Below, one piece after another: positions 13,710-17,417 of a stretch of 17,417 bases of DNA (positions are counted from its first letter, which is position 1; every line of letters starts with the position of its first letter). Position numbers and translations under genes: made by a program. The stretch lies in assembly GCA_005882525.1 (NCBI GenBank), contig VBGO01000051.1, positions 1-17,417 on the forward strand. The letters run 5' to 3'. The stretch is from Chloroflexota bacterium (GTDB taxonomy: Bacteria; Chloroflexota; Dormibacteria; CF-121). The notes below the pieces were generated by a model. The model did not search any database. It saw only the letters and a program-made list of their open reading frames with translations, and had not been told where the DNA came from.

Positions 13710-14603
13710 GTGCCGAGAACGGTCACGGTCCGGGTGCCGGCGTCGTCGGCCAACCTCGGACCGGGCTTCGATGTCCTGGCCCTGGCCCTTGACCTCTACC
13801 TGTCGGTCGAGGCGCGCGAATCGGGCAAGACGACGATCGAGTGGGACGGCGAGGGCGCCGGCGAGGTCCCGCTGGACCGCCGGAACCTGCTCGTGCGAGC
13901 CGCCCAGGAGCCGTTCGACGGATGGAGCCGCCCTCTCGAGGGGATCGAACTCCGCGTCAGCAACGAGATCCCGATCGGTCGGGGTCTCGGCAGCAGCGCG
14001 GCCGCGATCGTGGCGGGCATCGTCGTGGGCGCGAGGCTGCGCGTCGTTCGAATGTCAACCCAGCGGATCCTCGAGCTGGCCTTCCCTCTGGAAGGCCACG
14101 GCGACAACCTGGCCGCGGCGCTCTATGGCGGGTTCTGCATTGCCGGGATCGGGAACGGCGGTGTCCGGGTGCATCGCCTCGATTGGCCATCGCGCTGGCG
14201 CCCGGTCCTCTTCATCCCAAGCCAGCTCTCTCCCACCCACGAGGCCCGTCGCCTCGTGCCGCGGCGCCCGGCGCGAGAGGACGCCGTGTTCAATCTCGGC
14301 CGGGTCGCGGAGTGGGTGCTGGCCTGCATGACCAGGGACCGCTCGCTGGTCGCGAGCGCCATGCAAGATCGGCTCCACCAACCGGGGCGCGCTCATGCCT
14401 ATCCCTACCTCGTGGACACGATCGACGCCGCCATCGAGGCGGGCGCCCTGGGCGCGGCCCTGAGCGGCGCCGGGGGCAGTGTGATCGCGGTCGCCGATCG
14501 GAACCTGGCCGAGGTTGGTAAGGCGATGGTGAGAGCCGCGCGCTCACACGGAATCAAGGGCCGCCTGGCTACGCCGAAGGGCGCGGCCGCCGGAGCCCTC
14601 TAG
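13710..14603 (+). CDS. thrB: Homoserine kinase
   Basis: GHMP-family kinase that makes O-phosphohomoserine, the substrate of ThrC; 297 residues. It starts RVPASSANLGPGFDVLALAL, has the ATP loop IPIGRGLGSSAAAIVAG (about 87-103), the HGDNLAAALYGG segment and the C-terminal ALSGAGGSVIAV motif. The GTG at 13710, two bases after the lysC stop, is chosen because the family signature begins within a few residues of it. The longer open frame upstream runs through lysC. No good ribosome site is visible, so translation is probably coupled to lysC. With thrC, asd and lysC in the same operon, only homoserine dehydrogenase is missing for the whole aspartate-to-threonine route. Confidence 0.95.
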   Translation: MPRTVTVRVPASSANLGPGFDVLALALDLYLSVEARESGKTTIEWDGEGAGEVPLDRRNLLVRAAQEPFDGWSRPLEGIELRVSNEIPIGRGLGSSAAAIVAGIVVGARLRVVRMSTQRILELAFPLEGHGDNLAAALYGGFCIAGIGNGGVRVHRLDWPSRWRPVLFIPSQLSPTHEARRLVPRRPAREDAVFNLGRVAEWVLACMTRDRSLVASAMQDRLHQPGRAHAYPYLVDTIDAAIEAGALGAALSGAGGSVIAVADRNLAEVGKAMVRAARSHGIKGRLATPKGAAAGAL

Positions 14604-14674
14604 CCGGCCCCCAGCTGTAATCGTTTTGAAAGGTTGGCGGGTCCAGAGTGGGTTGTGGTGGAAATGGTTTCACC

Positions 14675-15073
14675 ATGCTTACCAGTCCAGATGAGAAGGA
14701 GGTGAGAAGCATCACTCCAACGCAACGCATCATTACGATTGTCGGCGTCGCTGGATCGCTGATCGGAGGCGGCGTGATCGGGGCCACCCTGGCCGGTCCG
14801 CTCACGGCCACGGCGGCCAACAACAGCGCGGCAACCCAGTTGACGGCGGCATCGGCGAATCCGAGCGCGAGCGCCGGAACCTTCAAGTCCAACGAGGACG
14901 CAACCCACGAGGCCGGTGAAAGCGCGGCGGTCGAGGCCCAGGAGAATTCTGGCCAGCGACCGGGAGGCGGAACCGGGAAGTTCACCCCCAACGAGGACGC
15001 CACCCACGAGGCGGGTGAGAGCGCCGCACGTGAGGCGCAGGAGAACGCGGGCCAGCGCCCGACCGTTCCCTAA
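14675..15073 (+). CDS. Small exported protein with two 27-residue repeats
   Basis: Not recognised as a named family. From ATG 14675 it has 132 residues: a short polar start, a single hydrophobic segment (about 19-46, IITIVGVAGSLIGGGVIGATLA) ending near an ALA/TATAA region that could be a signal-peptide cleavage site or membrane anchor, then a polar acidic tail. The tail holds two tandem copies (70-96 and 103-129) of F-x-x-NEDATHEAGESAA-x-EAQEN-x-GQRP, identical at 23 of 27 positions and joined by a Gly-rich linker. The repeats are Glu/Ala-rich, lack Cys, and are probably helical or disordered. An upstream GTG (14648) and an internal GTG (14702) are other starts. It follows thrB by 71 bases on the same strand, but no functional link is apparent. 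Confidence 0.7.
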   Translation: MLTSPDEKEVRSITPTQRIITIVGVAGSLIGGGVIGATLAGPLTATAANNSAATQLTAASANPSASAGTFKSNEDATHEAGESAAVEAQENSGQRPGGGTGKFTPNEDATHEAGESAAREAQENAGQRPTVP

Positions 15074-15108
15074 CGACGCGGATACCGATAGGAATTGACG
15101 ACCGAGTG

Positions 15109-15136
15109 GACTGGGCCCGGCGCGTCGGGTCCAGTC
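15109..15136. terminator. Inverted repeat between convergent genes, possible terminator
   Basis: GACTGGGCCCG (15109-15119) pairs with CGGGTCCAGTC (15126-15136), 11 pairs including one G-T, around a six-base loop. It lies between the repeat-protein gene and the end of mgsA on the other strand. No U-run follows on either strand, so termination is possible but not certain. Confidence 0.5.
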
Positions 15137-15143
15137 GCTCGAA

Positions 15144-15569
15144 CTAGCTCGCCGGGCGCAGTTCTTGAAGCAGCGGCGAGCTGATCAGGACGTCGGCGGT
15201 GGCGATGTTCGTAGCCAGTGGAACGTTGCGCACGTTGCAGATCCGCAGCAGGGTCTGGATGTCCGGATCGTGTGGATGCTTGTCGAGCGGATCCACCAGA
15301 AAAATGACGGCGTCCACGTCACCTTCGACCACCCGGCTGGCAATCTGCACATCCCCGCCGTGTGGACCCGCAGTGACGCCCTCGACCTCGAGACCGACTT
15401 TGTCGCGCAGCAGGTCGCCGGTGGCACCGGTCGCGATCAATTCGTATTGCGCGAGCCGGCTGCGATTGAACGTGGCAAACGCCACGAGGTCGGCTTTTTT
15501 GCCGTCGTGGGCGATGATCGCCAACCGCGGGCGATCACTCTGGGATCTCAGCATGACGCTGGTCAGCAT
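15144..15569 (-). CDS. mgsA: Methylglyoxal synthase
   Basis: Converts dihydroxyacetone phosphate to methylglyoxal and phosphate, a bypass of lower glycolysis when phosphate is short; 141 residues. Visible motifs are IAHDGKKADLV (about 19-29), the phosphate-binding ATGATGDLL (about 46-54), the catalytic aspartate D73 in GPHGGDVQIA, and VDPLDKHPHDPD (about 92-103) with H98 and D101. These match E. coli MgsA closely in order and spacing. ATG 15569 has only a weak purine-rich stretch upstream; ATG 15554 (residue 6) is an alternative. It lies downstream of and in the same direction as trpE-trpG, 84 bases away, so it may have its own promoter or share the trp message. Confidence 0.93.
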   Translation of the reverse strand: MLTSVMLRSQSDRPRLAIIAHDGKKADLVAFATFNRSRLAQYELIATGATGDLLRDKVGLEVEGVTAGPHGGDVQIASRVVEGDVDAVIFLVDPLDKHPHDPDIQTLLRICNVRNVPLATNIATADVLISSPLLQELRPAS

Positions 15570-15653
15570 ACCCGCCCACTATTTCGAAAGCATCGGACGG
15601 ACGCTACGAAATCGTGACGGGACCTTTGAATATGGTGCACAGTAAGACTCAAC

Positions 15654-17417
<1,764 letters not shown>

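Overview
The window is a dense, high-GC bacterial region in which almost every gene belongs to amino-acid biosynthesis. Frequent GTG/TTG starts, one- to four-base overlaps, a T-box leader without a terminator (translational type), a SAM-I riboswitch, a PucR-type regulator and a class I short-chain KARI together suggest Chloroflexota or a related lineage (Dormibacterota-like or actinobacterial-side). No rRNA or marker gene is present, so this placement is an inference.

Left part (1-3960): the 3' end of a succinate-semialdehyde/aldehyde dehydrogenase gene on + meets a minus-strand unit pucR-leuC-leuD. The regulator gene is first and leuC follows 10 bases after it. pucR appears to have a sigma70-like promoter only a few bases from its start codon.

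Middle (3960-9340): on +, a T-box leader precedes a 63-residue ribbon-helix-helix-like gene, an acetolactate-synthase-like TPP enzyme, ilvC, leuA and ilvE, nearly all overlapping. The leader has no terminator. Instead its CCTTGC segment can pair either with the T-box antisequestrator or with the Shine-Dalgarno of the first gene. Two usual allosteric parts of the pathway are missing: there is no ilvN beside the TPP enzyme, and LeuA ends before its leucine-sensing C-terminal domain. leuB and ilvD are not in the window.

Right-middle (9340-14603): a SAM-I riboswitch with an intrinsic terminator precedes thrC-asd-lysC-thrB (aspartate to threonine; no hom gene here). A perfect 560-base tandem duplication (9172-9731 and 9732-10291) has doubled the ilvE 3' end, the whole riboswitch and the thrC 5' end. 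Two identical SAM riboswitches therefore stand in series, with a truncated thrC and an ilvE tail between them. lysC carries a strong internal start predicted to make a separate ACT-only beta subunit.

Right part (14604-17417): a small exported protein with two 27-residue repeats, then on minus a methylglyoxal synthase and the 5'-incomplete trpE-trpG reading frame. The trpE/trpG junction looks like two formerly separate genes fused by a small out-of-frame deletion; the old trpE tail and stop codon are still readable in another frame.
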